Below the pieces are notes generated by a model that was not told the DNA's origin, made no database searches, and saw only the letters and a program-made list of their open reading frames with translations. Source: CF-46 sp042408445 (GTDB lineage Bacteria > Chloroflexota > Limnocylindria > Limnocylindrales > CSP1-4). Taken from it: 64,000 nucleotides of DNA. Location of the stretch: the NCBI GenBank assembly GCA_042408445.1, contig JBHORC010000027.1:16022-80021 (forward strand). The letters are read 5' to 3'. A program made the translations under genes and the position numbers. Shown piece after piece: positions 42,916 through 51,128 of this stretch (its first letter is position 1; every line of letters begins with the position of its first letter).

Positions 42916-43152
42916 TCAGGCGGCGGTCGTCGTCGGCGCGAAGAGGAACGACGCGACCGAGAAGGCGACGAACAGGATCAGGAGGACGATCGTGAACTGC
43001 CACAGGCGCCGCTCGATGCCGCGCCGGCTTCGATAGACCGCGGAGTCGCCACCGAACGTCCCCGACAGGCCGGTTCCCCGTGCCTGGAGAAGGATCGCGA
43101 AGACGAGCGCGATGCTGACGATGATCTGGCCGATGGCCAGGGCAGGATTCAC
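42916..43152 (-). CDS. secG: Preprotein translocase subunit SecG
   Basis: A 78-residue membrane protein with two hydrophobic helices (LAIGQIIVSIALVFAILLQ and FTIVLLILFVAFSVASFLF) around the signature RGTGLSGTFGGD. SecG stimulates SecYEG translocation. GTG 43152 has GGAGGT 9 nt upstream. The frame continues antisense into gpmI, but the promoter and ribosome-binding site fix this start. Confidence 0.95.
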   Translation of the reverse strand: MNPALAIGQIIVSIALVFAILLQARGTGLSGTFGGDSAVYRSRRGIERRLWQFTIVLLILFVAFSVASFLFAPTTTAA

Positions 43153-43182
43153 TGAGATCGACCTCCGTTTGGACGGGCCGGG

Positions 43183-43191
43183 ATGATAGCA
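43183..43191 (-). promoter_or_regulatory. Extended -10 element of secG
   Basis: The minus strand reads TGCTATCAT, the same nonamer as the rpmB promoter. It gives a 24-nt leader before the secG GTG and abuts the gpmI terminator. Confidence 0.55.
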
Positions 43192-43210
43192 CGGGGGTTC
43201 GAAGCCCCCG
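43192..43210 (-). terminator. gpmI terminator hairpin
   Basis: CGGGGG (43192-43197) pairs with CCCCCG (43205-43210) across a 7-nt TTCGAAG loop, immediately downstream of the gpmI stop (43215). There is no strong T run, and the hairpin overlaps the upstream edge of the secG promoter. Confidence 0.55.
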
Positions 43211-43214
43211 CCGC

Positions 43215-44795
43215 TCAGCCTCCGGGCTCGACGAGCAGCGAGCGGCCGGTCATGCCGTCCCAGCGCGGCAGCCCGACGAGCTCGGCGAGCGTCGGCGCGA
43301 CGTCGGCGAGGACGCCGTCGCGGAGGTCGCGGCCCGAGACGGCGCGACCGACGAGCACGAGCGGCACCGGGTTCAGCGAGTGGGCCGTGACCGGGCTCCC
43401 GTCGGCGTCGCGCATCTGATCCGCGTTGCCGTGATCCGCGGTGATCGCGAGGAGGCCGCCGGGTCCGTCCGGCTGCCGCCGGTCGGTCGTTTCCATCGCG
43501 GCGACGATCCGGCCGAGACACGCATCGACGGTCTCGACCGCGGTGATCGCCGCTGCCCAGACGCCGGTGTGACCAACCATGTCGGGGTTCGCGAAGTTGG
43601 TGACGATCAGGTCGTAGGCGTCCCCGTCGATCGCCTTGACGACGGCGTCGGCGACACCGTCGGCGCTCATCGCCGGGGCGAGGTCGTAGGTCGCGACCTT
43701 CGGGCTCGGGACGAGCGTCCGGTCCTCGCCGGGCAGCGACGCCTCGCGTCCGCCGTTGAAGAAGTACGTGACGTGGGCGTACTTCTCCGTCTCGGCGACG
43801 TGGAGCTGTCGCCACCCGGCGTCCGACGCGGCGTGGGCGAGCGAGTACGCCTCCTCGGGTGGGAAGGCGACCTCGACCGGGAGGCCGCCTTCGTACTCGG
43901 TCATCGTCACGACGACCAGGTCCGTGGGGCGAGGGCCGGCGGCCGCGCGGTCGAAGGCGGTGAACGCTTCCCCCTCCACGAGGGCATGCGTCAGCTGCCG
44001 GGCGCGGTCCGCCCGGAAGTTGGCATGGACGATCGCCTCGTGATCCCGGACGCGGCCGTCGACGCCGTCGATCACGGTCGGCAGGACGAACTCGTCGTTC
44101 TCGCCACGAGCGTAGGCAGCCTCGATCGCCGCCGTGGCCGAGCTCGCCCGCTCCCCCACCCCGTGGACGATCGCGTCGTAGCCGCGGGCGATCCGGTCCC
44201 AGCGCTGATCGCGATCCATCGCGTAATAGCGGCCGCCGATCGTGGCGATCCGCGCGTCCGGGTGCGCGGCGTGGAGTCGCTCCTCGAGGTCGGCGACGAA
44301 CGGGATCGCGGACCGGGGCGGGGTGTCCCGCCCATCCAGCAGCGCGTGGACGCGCACCTCGCGGACCCCGCGCTCCTTCGCGAGCTGGGCCAGCGCGACG
44401 AGATGGCGGTCGTTCGCGTGGACGCCACCGGGCCCGATGAGACTGACGACGTGGAACCGGCCGGTCGTGTCCGCCGCTCGACGGCACGCGTCGAGGAGCG
44501 CCGGCCGCTCGAAGAAGGTGCGGTCGGCGATCGCGGCGTCGATCCGCGGCAGGTCCTGCAGAACGGGGCGGCCGGCACCGAGGTTCAGGTGACCGACCTC
44601 CGAGTTGCCCATCTGGCCCTTCGGCAGCCCGACCGCGTCCTCCGAGGCGCGCAAGGTGCAGCTCGGCCAGCGTTCGAGGAGGCTCCGCCAGACGGGCATC
44701 CGCGCCTGCGCGATCGCATCGTTCGCGGGCACCGGTCCGATCCCGAAGCCATCGATGACGACCAGGACGAGCGGTCGGGGACGGCTCTCCGTCAC
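43215..44795 (-). CDS. gpmI: 2,3-bisphosphoglycerate-independent phosphoglycerate mutase
   Basis: GpmI interconverts 3- and 2-phosphoglycerate with Mn ions. The 526-residue protein begins with VLVVIDGFGIGPVP. It holds the catalytic serine in GQMGNSEVGHLNLGAGR (near 60) and the substrate site in HVVSLIGPGGVHAND and HALLDGRDTPP. The C-terminal metal ligands are in ITADHGNADQM and TAHSLNPVP. The GTG start overlaps the tpiA stop (GTGA). Confidence 0.97.
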   Translation of the reverse strand: MTESRPRPLVLVVIDGFGIGPVPANDAIAQARMPVWRSLLERWPSCTLRASEDAVGLPKGQMGNSEVGHLNLGAGRPVLQDLPRIDAAIADRTFFERPALLDACRRAADTTGRFHVVSLIGPGGVHANDRHLVALAQLAKERGVREVRVHALLDGRDTPPRSAIPFVADLEERLHAAHPDARIATIGGRYYAMDRDQRWDRIARGYDAIVHGVGERASSATAAIEAAYARGENDEFVLPTVIDGVDGRVRDHEAIVHANFRADRARQLTHALVEGEAFTAFDRAAAGPRPTDLVVVTMTEYEGGLPVEVAFPPEEAYSLAHAASDAGWRQLHVAETEKYAHVTYFFNGGREASLPGEDRTLVPSPKVATYDLAPAMSADGVADAVVKAIDGDAYDLIVTNFANPDMVGHTGVWAAAITAVETVDACLGRIVAAMETTDRRQPDGPGGLLAITADHGNADQMRDADGSPVTAHSLNPVPLVLVGRAVSGRDLRDGVLADVAPTLAELVGLPRWDGMTGRSLLVEPGG

Positions 44796-45607
44796 GACGC
44801 CGCGGCGCGGCGCGCGGCCGCCGTGATCCCCGCGCGCGCGACGATGCCCGACATCTCGTCGGGCTTCAGGGACGCGCCGCCGACGAGCGCGCCGTCGATC
44901 GAGGGCTCGGCGAGGAACTCGCCGATGTTCGCCGCTGTGACGCTGCCGCCGTAGAGGATCGGAAGCCAGTCACCGACACCCGACACGCCGTTCGCTCCGG
45001 AGAGCCCGCCCCGGATGGCGTCAGCCATGGCCGCCGCGTCCCGGCCGCTGGCGTTCCGGCCAGTCCCGATCGCCCATATCGGTTCATACGCCACGACCAA
45101 CCCGCCCTCCGACAGAGCCGGACCGGCATTCGGTCGCAGCGCCTCGCGCAGCTGGTCCAGGACGATCGCGATCGCGGCGTCCTCGCCGGCCTCGCGGACC
45201 TCGAGGGACTCCCCGACACAGAGGATCGGGCGAAGTCCGGCACGGAGCGCCCGCCCGAGCTTTGCCGCGATCAGCACGTCCGTCTCGCCCGCATCGCGTC
45301 GTCGCTCGCTGTGGCCGAGGATCACCCAGGTCGCGAGTCCCTCGAGCATCGGGGCGCTGATCTCGCCGGTATAGGCCCCCGCGATCTCGTGGTGCACGTT
45401 CTGGGCCCCGATCGCGACGTCCGGATCGGATTCCGCGAGCGCATCGCGAACCGCCGCCAGGCAGACGTAGGGCGGGCAGATGACCCGCGTGACGCCCTCG
45501 ACCCGCGTCCGCGACGCGATTGTCCGCGCGAGCTCGCCCGCATCGGCAGGGGTCGTGTTCATCTTCCAGTTGGCGGCGATCACGACCGGGCGCATCGCCC
45601 GCATCAT
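44792..45607 (-). CDS. tpiA: Triosephosphate isomerase
   Basis: A TIM-barrel glycolytic enzyme. About 271 residues with the active-site Lys in ANWKMNTT, His in ILGHSERRRDAGE, the catalytic Glu in VAYEPIWAIGTGRNAS, and the phosphate-binding YGGSVTAAN and VGGASLKP. The start may be 45607, overlapping the whiA stop (ATGA), or ATG 45595, which matches family N-termini (MRPVVIAANWK). It is coupled to gpmI downstream. Confidence 0.96.
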   Translation of the reverse strand: MMRAMRPVVIAANWKMNTTPADAGELARTIASRTRVEGVTRVICPPYVCLAAVRDALAESDPDVAIGAQNVHHEIAGAYTGEISAPMLEGLATWVILGHSERRRDAGETDVLIAAKLGRALRAGLRPILCVGESLEVREAGEDAAIAIVLDQLREALRPNAGPALSEGGLVVAYEPIWAIGTGRNASGRDAAAMADAIRGGLSGANGVSGVGDWLPILYGGSVTAANIGEFLAEPSIDGALVGGASLKPDEMSGIVARAGITAAARRAAAS

Positions 45608-46536
45608 GCCAGAGGCATCGACGACGACGACGAGCGCCTGCGCGCCGGGCCACGAGCGGTGGCCGCCGCTCCCGGATGAATCGCGGCTGCCGTCCGTCGT
45701 CGCCTCGGCGCCGCCCGGTCATCGGGCGAGGCGGCGAGATGCTCGATCCGCTCGAGCGCCCGCTGCACCGCGGACCGGTGGATGTCCAGCCGCTCCGCCA
45801 GCTCGCCGAGCGTCGCCTCCGGCGTCTCGCGGCGCGCCTCGGCGACGAGCCGGACGACGAATGGCTGGTCGGCGAGCTCGCCGCTCGCCGAGAGCTCGTC
45901 GATGGCCGCGACCTGGCGCCCCGCCGCGCCCACCGCTCGCTGGAGGTTGGCAGACTCGGCATTCAGGACCCGATTCAGGTCGCCGCGCAGCGCCCGGGAG
46001 ACCTGCCGCGCCTCCACCTCGAGGAGCGCGCCCGCCGCGCCAATCCGGCGGAGGAACACGCCGACGGTCTCGCCGCTCTTCCAGGTCACGACGCCGCGAC
46101 CGCGACGGATCCGCCACGACGCGCGCAGATCGATGGATGCGAGCCGGCGCGCGAGCTCCGGCGCATCGTCAGCGGGGATCACGAACTCGAGATGGGTCCG
46201 GCCGCCGGCCAGGCTCAACGAGCCGTGGGCGAGGAAGAGCCCGCGCAGCCAGGCCGTCCGGCAATGGTCGGCCGCGGCATCCCAGTCGAAGCTGCCGGTG
46301 AGCACCGGTCGGGCGCCCGCCTCCGCGGGTTCCATCGCCGCGATCTCGCGGGCGAGGCGAACGAGGAGTCGTGCCAGCGGCGCGTCGTGGCGAGCGGCCG
46401 GCCCCGCTGGCACGCCCGGCGCGACCCGGAGCCGCAGGCCGAGCGCCTCCGCCCGTCGATCGCAGGGTCGCGACGGCTCGACCGCCGCGAGCTCCGAGCG
46501 AAGCGCGAGCGCGAGGTCCCGGTCCGAGCGACTCAC
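45604..46536 (-). CDS. whiA: DNA-binding protein WhiA
   Basis: WhiA combines a degenerate LAGLIDADG homing-endonuclease-like domain with a C-terminal helix-turn-helix. The 310 residues show ARPVLTGSFDWDAAADHCRTAWLRGLFLAHGSL-type sequence, SGETVGVFLRRIGA, and the signature LNAESANLQRAVGAAGRQVAAID followed by LGELAERLDIHRSAVQRAL. It controls sporulation/septation genes in Streptomyces and growth or division in Bacillus. The C-terminal tail (Arg/Ala/Ser) is unusual. Position with yvcK and rapZ is the classic cluster. Confidence 0.93.
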   Translation of the reverse strand: MSRSDRDLALALRSELAAVEPSRPCDRRAEALGLRLRVAPGVPAGPAARHDAPLARLLVRLAREIAAMEPAEAGARPVLTGSFDWDAAADHCRTAWLRGLFLAHGSLSLAGGRTHLEFVIPADDAPELARRLASIDLRASWRIRRGRGVVTWKSGETVGVFLRRIGAAGALLEVEARQVSRALRGDLNRVLNAESANLQRAVGAAGRQVAAIDELSASGELADQPFVVRLVAEARRETPEATLGELAERLDIHRSAVQRALERIEHLAASPDDRAAPRRRRTAAAIHPGAAATARGPARRRSSSSSMPLA

Positions 46537-46557
46537 CCGGGCGCCGTCATGCGCGCC

Positions 46558-47922
46558 TCAGGCGATCCGGCTCATCGCCGCGCGCCGATGCGCGCTTCCC
46601 TCGCGCTCCAGGATCTTCACGACGGCGGCGGCGACCCGCCGCGGGTCGTGCCGGAGCGGGGCGGCCGGGTCGACCACATCCTCGAGGGCAAGCGTGGGCA
46701 GCGGCAGCACGTCGGGAGGCCAGGACAGCCCGACGGGCTCGGACGGGGCGTTCAACCCGTCGGCGAGAAGGCGGTTATTCGCGAGGACGACGTCCACGAT
46801 GCCGGGGCCGACATGGTTCACGACCGCGGCGACGTGGTCCGCGAGGTTCATCCCCTCGGTCTCGCCGGGTTGGGTGGCGACGTTGCAGACGAACACGCGA
46901 AGCGCCGACGTCTCAGCGAGGGCGCGCCGGAACTCCGGCAGGAGGAGGCTCGGCAGGACGCTCGTGAAGACGCTTCCGGGCCCGAGGACGATCAGCTCCG
47001 CCTCAGCAATCGCGGCGAGCGCGTCCTCGGACGCCGGCACGTCGCTCGGGGTGATCCACGCCTCGACGATCCCCTTCGCCCGGGTGATGACCGACTGGCC
47101 GTTGAGCACGGTTCCGTCGCCGAGCCGGGCGTGCATCGTGAGCGGCGTCGCCGCAGCCGGCAGAACCTGGCCGCGCACGGCGAGGACGCGGTTCGCGAGA
47201 CGGACCGCCTCCTCGAAGTCGCCGCCCTGGAGCTGCGTCATCGCCGCGAGGAGGATGTTTCCAAGCGGGTGCCCGCCGAGCGGCCCGCCGGCTTCGGGTG
47301 CCGGATCGGCGGGCGAGCCGGCGAACCGGTGCTCGAGCACCTCGCCGACGAGCGTCTCGTCGTCCGCGAGCGCCGCGAGACAGCGCCGGATGTCGCCGAC
47401 CGGCGGGATCGCGAGCTGGTCCCGCAGCACGCCCGACGATCCACCGTCGTCCGCGACGGCCACGATCGCGGTGAGATTGCTGGTGTGCGCCTTCAGGCCG
47501 CGCAGCAGCATGGACTGGCCGGTGCCCCCGCCGATGACCACGATCCGCGGTCCGCGGGCGAGCGACTTGCGCTGGTAGATCAGCTCGACGAGGCGGCCGC
47601 CCGCCGATGGCAGGAACGGCGACGCGAGCGCCCGGATCGTCCGGTAGGCGCCAAATCCGATCAGCCCGACCCCGACCAGGCCGACGATCAACCCGCGCAG
47701 CGGATACGGCAGGAACTGGAGCGTGATCGCATCGAGCGCCGCGCCGGCGAGACCGGTCGGCTCGACGTCGCGGGTCGCCTGTCGGACCACGTGCGCGACG
47801 CCGAGAGCGAGCACGAGACAGCCCGCGAACGTCATCAGGAGCCAGCGCTTGACACCGATCCCGGGCGTCAGCCAGCGGCGCAGGTTCGCCCCGCGCTGCC
47901 CCTCGGGTGGCTGGTTCGTCAC
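46558..47922 (-). CDS. yvcK: YvcK/CofD-family gluconeogenesis factor with N-terminal membrane helices
   Basis: A 454-residue protein with two N-terminal hydrophobic helices (near 25-45 and 75-95). The CofD-like fold follows: VVIGGGTGQSMLLRGLKAHTSNLTAIVAVADDGGSSG, PVGDIRRCLAAL, GNILLAAMTQLQG, and LGPGSVFTSVLPSLLLP. It binds UDP-sugars in Bacillus and is needed for growth on gluconeogenic carbon sources and for cell shape. The membrane anchor is an addition to the common cytosolic form. It lies between rapZ and whiA. Confidence 0.94.
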   Translation of the reverse strand: MTNQPPEGQRGANLRRWLTPGIGVKRWLLMTFAGCLVLALGVAHVVRQATRDVEPTGLAGAALDAITLQFLPYPLRGLIVGLVGVGLIGFGAYRTIRALASPFLPSAGGRLVELIYQRKSLARGPRIVVIGGGTGQSMLLRGLKAHTSNLTAIVAVADDGGSSGVLRDQLAIPPVGDIRRCLAALADDETLVGEVLEHRFAGSPADPAPEAGGPLGGHPLGNILLAAMTQLQGGDFEEAVRLANRVLAVRGQVLPAAATPLTMHARLGDGTVLNGQSVITRAKGIVEAWITPSDVPASEDALAAIAEAELIVLGPGSVFTSVLPSLLLPEFRRALAETSALRVFVCNVATQPGETEGMNLADHVAAVVNHVGPGIVDVVLANNRLLADGLNAPSEPVGLSWPPDVLPLPTLALEDVVDPAAPLRHDPRRVAAAVVKILEREGSAHRRAAMSRIA

Positions 47923-47950
47923 GCGGTCATCCCTCGGACGGCCGGACGGT

Positions 47951-48946
47951 TCACGACCGGTCGAGCTCCCGATGGAACACCGCGACCGGCCCGAAGTCCT
48001 GCTCGCGGAGCCAGCCGGCGAGGTCCTCGGCCAGGGCGATCGAGCGGTGATAGCCGCCGGTGCAACCGAGCGCGATCGTCAGCCGGGTCTTGCCCTCGGC
48101 GACGTACGCGGGAAGCGCGAACGACAGGAACTCGCGGAGGTAGCGCAGGAACTCCTGGGCGACCGGCTGGCCGAGCACGAACTCCCGGACCGGTTCGGTC
48201 AGGCCGGACAGCTGGCGCAGCTCCTCGATGTAGTACGGGTTCTGCATGAACCGGACGTCGAAGACGAGGTCGGCCTCGAGCGGCACGCCGAACTTGAAGC
48301 CGAAGCTGATCAGCTGGATCGCGAGCCGGGTGGGGTCCGCGGCCTCGCCGAGACGCGTGAAGATCCGCTCCCGGAGCTCGCGCAGGGAGAGGTCGCTCGT
48401 GTCGATGACGACGTCGGCCTCGCTCCGCACCGGGTCGAGGAGCCTTCGCTCCGCGGCGATCGAGCTGGCGATCCCTCGCTGGTCCGCGAGCGGATGGCGA
48501 TGGCGCGTCTCGGAGAAGCGCCGGATCAGCACCTCGTCGCGCGCCTCGAGGAAGAAGACCTGTGGCTGGATCCCCCGCCCCTCGAGCGCGCCGCGCATCG
48601 CCCCGAACGCCATCGGGGCGTCACCGGAACGAACGTCGAGGACGATCGCGACCTTGCCGAACCGCTCCGGCTCGCCGCTCACGAGCTCCGCGAGCTCGGG
48701 CAGCAGCTCGCCCGGCAGGTTGTCCACCACCGTGTAGCCGAGATCCTCGAAGAGCTTTGCCGCTGCCGTCTTCCCGCCACCGGACAGCCCGCTGAGGATG
48801 ACGACATGCTGGCGATCCGAGCTGACCCGCTCGGAGCCGGGGTCCGCGTCGCTCGGCGAGGGAGGCGTCTCAATGGGGGCCGGCACGTCGGAGGCGGCCG
48901 ATCGGTCCGTCGTTCCCTGCTCCGACGTTGCCTGCTCCGTCGTCAC
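47951..48946 (-). CDS. rapZ: RNase adapter / nucleotide-binding protein RapZ (YvcJ)
   Basis: A 331-residue protein. Residues 1-45 are a disordered Ser/Thr/Asp leader; then the P-loop LSGLSGGGKTAAAKLFEDLGY, VDNLPGELLPELAEL, RRFSETRHRHPL, FGFKFGVPLEADLVFDVRFMQNPYY and the C-terminal GCTGGYHRSI motif. In E. coli RapZ regulates the glmZ small RNA; in Gram-positives YvcJ is linked to competence and cell wall. GTG 48946 overlaps the tatC stop (GTGA). Confidence 0.94.
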   Translation of the reverse strand: MTTEQATSEQGTTDRSAASDVPAPIETPPSPSDADPGSERVSSDRQHVVILSGLSGGGKTAAAKLFEDLGYTVVDNLPGELLPELAELVSGEPERFGKVAIVLDVRSGDAPMAFGAMRGALEGRGIQPQVFFLEARDEVLIRRFSETRHRHPLADQRGIASSIAAERRLLDPVRSEADVVIDTSDLSLRELRERIFTRLGEAADPTRLAIQLISFGFKFGVPLEADLVFDVRFMQNPYYIEELRQLSGLTEPVREFVLGQPVAQEFLRYLREFLSFALPAYVAEGKTRLTIALGCTGGYHRSIALAEDLAGWLREQDFGPVAVFHRELDRS

Positions 48947-49755
48947 CGGCCGCTGCGCCGGATCGCGATGACGGTGAGCTCGAAGAGGATGTACATCGTC
49001 ACCCCCAGGACGGTCGGGCTCACCAGGTCGCCGCCCGGCGTCGCCACGGCCGCGAAGATCGCAATGCCGAGGATCGTCATTCGACGCGACGAACGCAACC
49101 GGGCAGACGACACAATCCCGACTCGTGACAGGGCGTACAGCACGATCGGGAACTCCATGAGGAGCCCGAACACGAGGAACATCGTCGTCACGAAGTCGAA
49201 GTACGGCGGCGCCGCGAGGGTCGCGATGAGCGTGTCGTCGGTGAACGCCAGGAGGAACTGGATCGCGAACGGCAGGATGATCCAGGCAACCGTGACGCCG
49301 AGCGCGAAGAAGAACAGGGCGAGCGGGATCCACGGCCGGAGCGCGCGCTTCTCGGTGGGGGTCAGACCCGGCGAGACGAACGCCCAGAGCTGGTAGAGCA
49401 GCACCGGCATCGCGAGGATGATCCCGACCGCGACGGCGATGCGAAGGGTGATCGCGAAGGCGTCGCCCGGACCCAGGACGATGAGCGTCTGATGGTTCAC
49501 GGGCAGCGGCGCGACAAGCAGCCGGCGCAGGTTCCCCGAGGCGAGGAACCCGATCCCGGTCCCGATGAGGACCGCGAGGACGCATCGGATGAGCCGCGTC
49601 CGCAGCTCGGTGAGATGGTCGACGAGGGTCATGACGGTCTCGCCGGCGCTGGGCCCAGGGGTGCCGGACGGCGGGGTGGACGCGGTGACGGCGCCCGGGA
49701 CCGCGGCCCCGATGGCCGACGGATTGGATGAGGAGCCGGGATCGATCACGGGCAA
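48943..49755 (-). CDS. tatC: Sec-independent protein translocase TatC
   Basis: The signal-peptide receptor of the Tat system. The 270-residue protein has six membrane segments after a 40-residue Pro/Ser/Gly leader. Key motifs: LVDHLTELRTRLIR, PVLLYQLWAFVSPGLTPTEKR, FDFVTTMFLVFGLLMEFPIVLYAL and VATPGGDLVSPTVLGV. The start is uncertain: TTG 49755, GTG 49749 and an internal GTG/ATG before LVDHLTEL are all possible, with no strong ribosome-binding site. It is 60 nt after tatA. Confidence 0.93.
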   Translation of the reverse strand: MPVIDPGSSSNPSAIGAAVPGAVTASTPPSGTPGPSAGETVMTLVDHLTELRTRLIRCVLAVLIGTGIGFLASGNLRRLLVAPLPVNHQTLIVLGPGDAFAITLRIAVAVGIILAMPVLLYQLWAFVSPGLTPTEKRALRPWIPLALFFFALGVTVAWIILPFAIQFLLAFTDDTLIATLAAPPYFDFVTTMFLVFGLLMEFPIVLYALSRVGIVSSARLRSSRRMTILGIAIFAAVATPGGDLVSPTVLGVTMYILFELTVIAIRRSGR

Positions 49756-49815
49756 TCGCGGAGAGGCGAGGGCCGGCGCGCGGCGTCGGCCATCAGCGGA
49801 GCGAGAACCGCGTCG

Positions 49816-50106
49816 TCAGGCGGGCGGGCCGGCCGGCTCGTCCGGGTTCGGCGGCGTGACGAGGGGAGCCGGAACGGTCGGGGCGGTCGGGGCGGACGAT
49901 GGCGGCTGCGGCGTTGGTGCCGGCGCTGCGGCCGGAGCCGGCGACGTGTCGACGCGGGTCGCGTCGGTCAGGTCCGACGACGCCTTGCGGAACTCACGAA
50001 TGCTCTTGCCAAGCGCTGCGCCGACGTCCGGGAGTCGTCCCGGCCCGATGACGATGAGCGCGATCACGAGGATGATGATGAGCTCGACGGGCCCGATGTT
50101 CGGCAT
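49816..50106 (-). CDS. tatA: Sec-independent protein translocase TatA/TatB
   Basis: A 96-residue protein with one N-terminal membrane helix (VELIIILVIALIVIGPGRLP), the hinge Gly-Pro, an amphipathic helix (DVGAALGKSIREFRKA) and an Ala/Pro-rich tail. The F-G to G-P hinge pattern suits the TatA/B family; which of the two is not decided, but tatC follows directly. The upstream promoter TGCTACGCT overlaps the pyrF stop. Confidence 0.92.
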   Translation of the reverse strand: MPNIGPVELIIILVIALIVIGPGRLPDVGAALGKSIREFRKASSDLTDATRVDTSPAPAAAPAPTPQPPSSAPTAPTVPAPLVTPPNPDEPAGPPA

Positions 50107-50168
50107 GGGTGGTGGAACTTGACCTCACGCTGCTGCGCCGGCTTCGGATCAGCCGGACGGCGCCCGGG

Positions 50169-51128
50169 CTAGCGTAGCACGGGCAGCCGCCGTGCCCAGT
50201 CACGGGCGGCCGCCGCGACCGCTTCGGCGGGGTCGCCCGAAGCCGTCGTCGCGGCCCCGGAGATCCCCCGCGAGACGTTGACGATCAGGCCGCCGCCGGG
50301 CCGGTCCGCGGCCGGCGCGGCACGTGCTGGCCCGTCGCGGAGAACAGCCGCCTCGTCGCCACCCTGCGCGCCGACGCCGGGGACGAGGAACGCGAGACCC
50401 GGTGCGATCGCACGGATCGCGGCGAGCTCGGTCGGGGCGGTGGCGCCGACGACGAGGCCGACGGTCTCGCCCGGTCCCCACGCGGTCGCGCGGCGGGCGA
50501 CGCGGGCGTAGAGCGGCTCGGCGGGGCCGGCCGGGCGCGCTGTGCCCCCGTCGCCGGGAACGCTCGCGGCCTCCTCCGCCACGACCAGGCCCTGCAGCTC
50601 GCCGGCGCCGGGGTTCGATGTCCGGCACAGGACGTACGCGAACCGGTCGAGCCGTTCGAGGAGTGGCTGGATCGCTTCCTCGCCGAGGTACGGGTTGACC
50701 GTGACGGCATCCGCGCCGAGGGCGTCGAAGAGGGCGACCGCCTGTCGCGCCGCCGTCGTCCCGATGTCGCCGCGCTTCGCGTCGATGATCACCGGCACAT
50801 CCGAGGGTACGCGAGCGCGGATCCGTTCCAGCGCGGCGGTCCCCGCTGACCCGAACGCCTCGAAGAACGCGACGTTCGGCTTCACCGCGGCGACGAACGG
50901 GCCGGCGGCCTCGAGGAGCAGGGTCGCAAACGCCTCGATCCCTGCGATGTCCCTGCTGAAGCCGGGTGGCAGCGACGCCGGCTCGGGATCGATCCCCAGG
51001 CACAGGACCGTCGTCGTCGCGGCCGATCGCTGGGCGAGGCGGTCGAGATAGCGCCGCGGCGGATCCGCGGCGTCCGACGAGGACGTCCGGTTCGTCGACA
51101 CCGGCTCGGACCCCGAGACGCCGATCAC
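50169..51128 (-). CDS. pyrF: Orotidine 5'-phosphate decarboxylase, type 2
   Basis: PyrF makes UMP. The 319-residue sequence belongs to the longer subfamily: VLCLGIDPEPASLPPGF, AAVKPNVAFFEAFG, the catalytic Lys-Asp set in IIDAKRGDIGTTA, TVNPYLGEEAI, VLCRTSNPGAGELQ, FLVPGVGAQGGDE and NVSRGIS. The GTG 51128 overlaps the preceding stop (GTGA). No other pyrimidine gene is in the window. Confidence 0.95.
   Translation of the reverse strand: MIGVSGSEPVSTNRTSSSDAADPPRRYLDRLAQRSAATTTVLCLGIDPEPASLPPGFSRDIAGIEAFATLLLEAAGPFVAAVKPNVAFFEAFGSAGTAALERIRARVPSDVPVIIDAKRGDIGTTAARQAVALFDALGADAVTVNPYLGEEAIQPLLERLDRFAYVLCRTSNPGAGELQGLVVAEEAASVPGDGGTARPAGPAEPLYARVARRATAWGPGETVGLVVGATAPTELAAIRAIAPGLAFLVPGVGAQGGDEAAVLRDGPARAAPAADRPGGGLIVNVSRGISGAATTASGDPAEAVAAAARDWARRLPVLR
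50171..50179 (-). promoter_or_regulatory. Extended -10 element of tatA-tatC
   Basis: The minus strand reads TGCTACGCT, located just past (and touching) the end of pyrF. The transcription start is expected near 50164, giving a leader of about 58 nt. Confidence 0.45.

Noticed and set aside
45520..48249. Open plus-strand frame of 909 codons
   Set aside because: It is antisense to whiA, yvcK and rapZ, all with intact motifs. It is Arg-rich, without ribosome-binding site or recognisable domains, as expected for a shadow frame in high-GC DNA.
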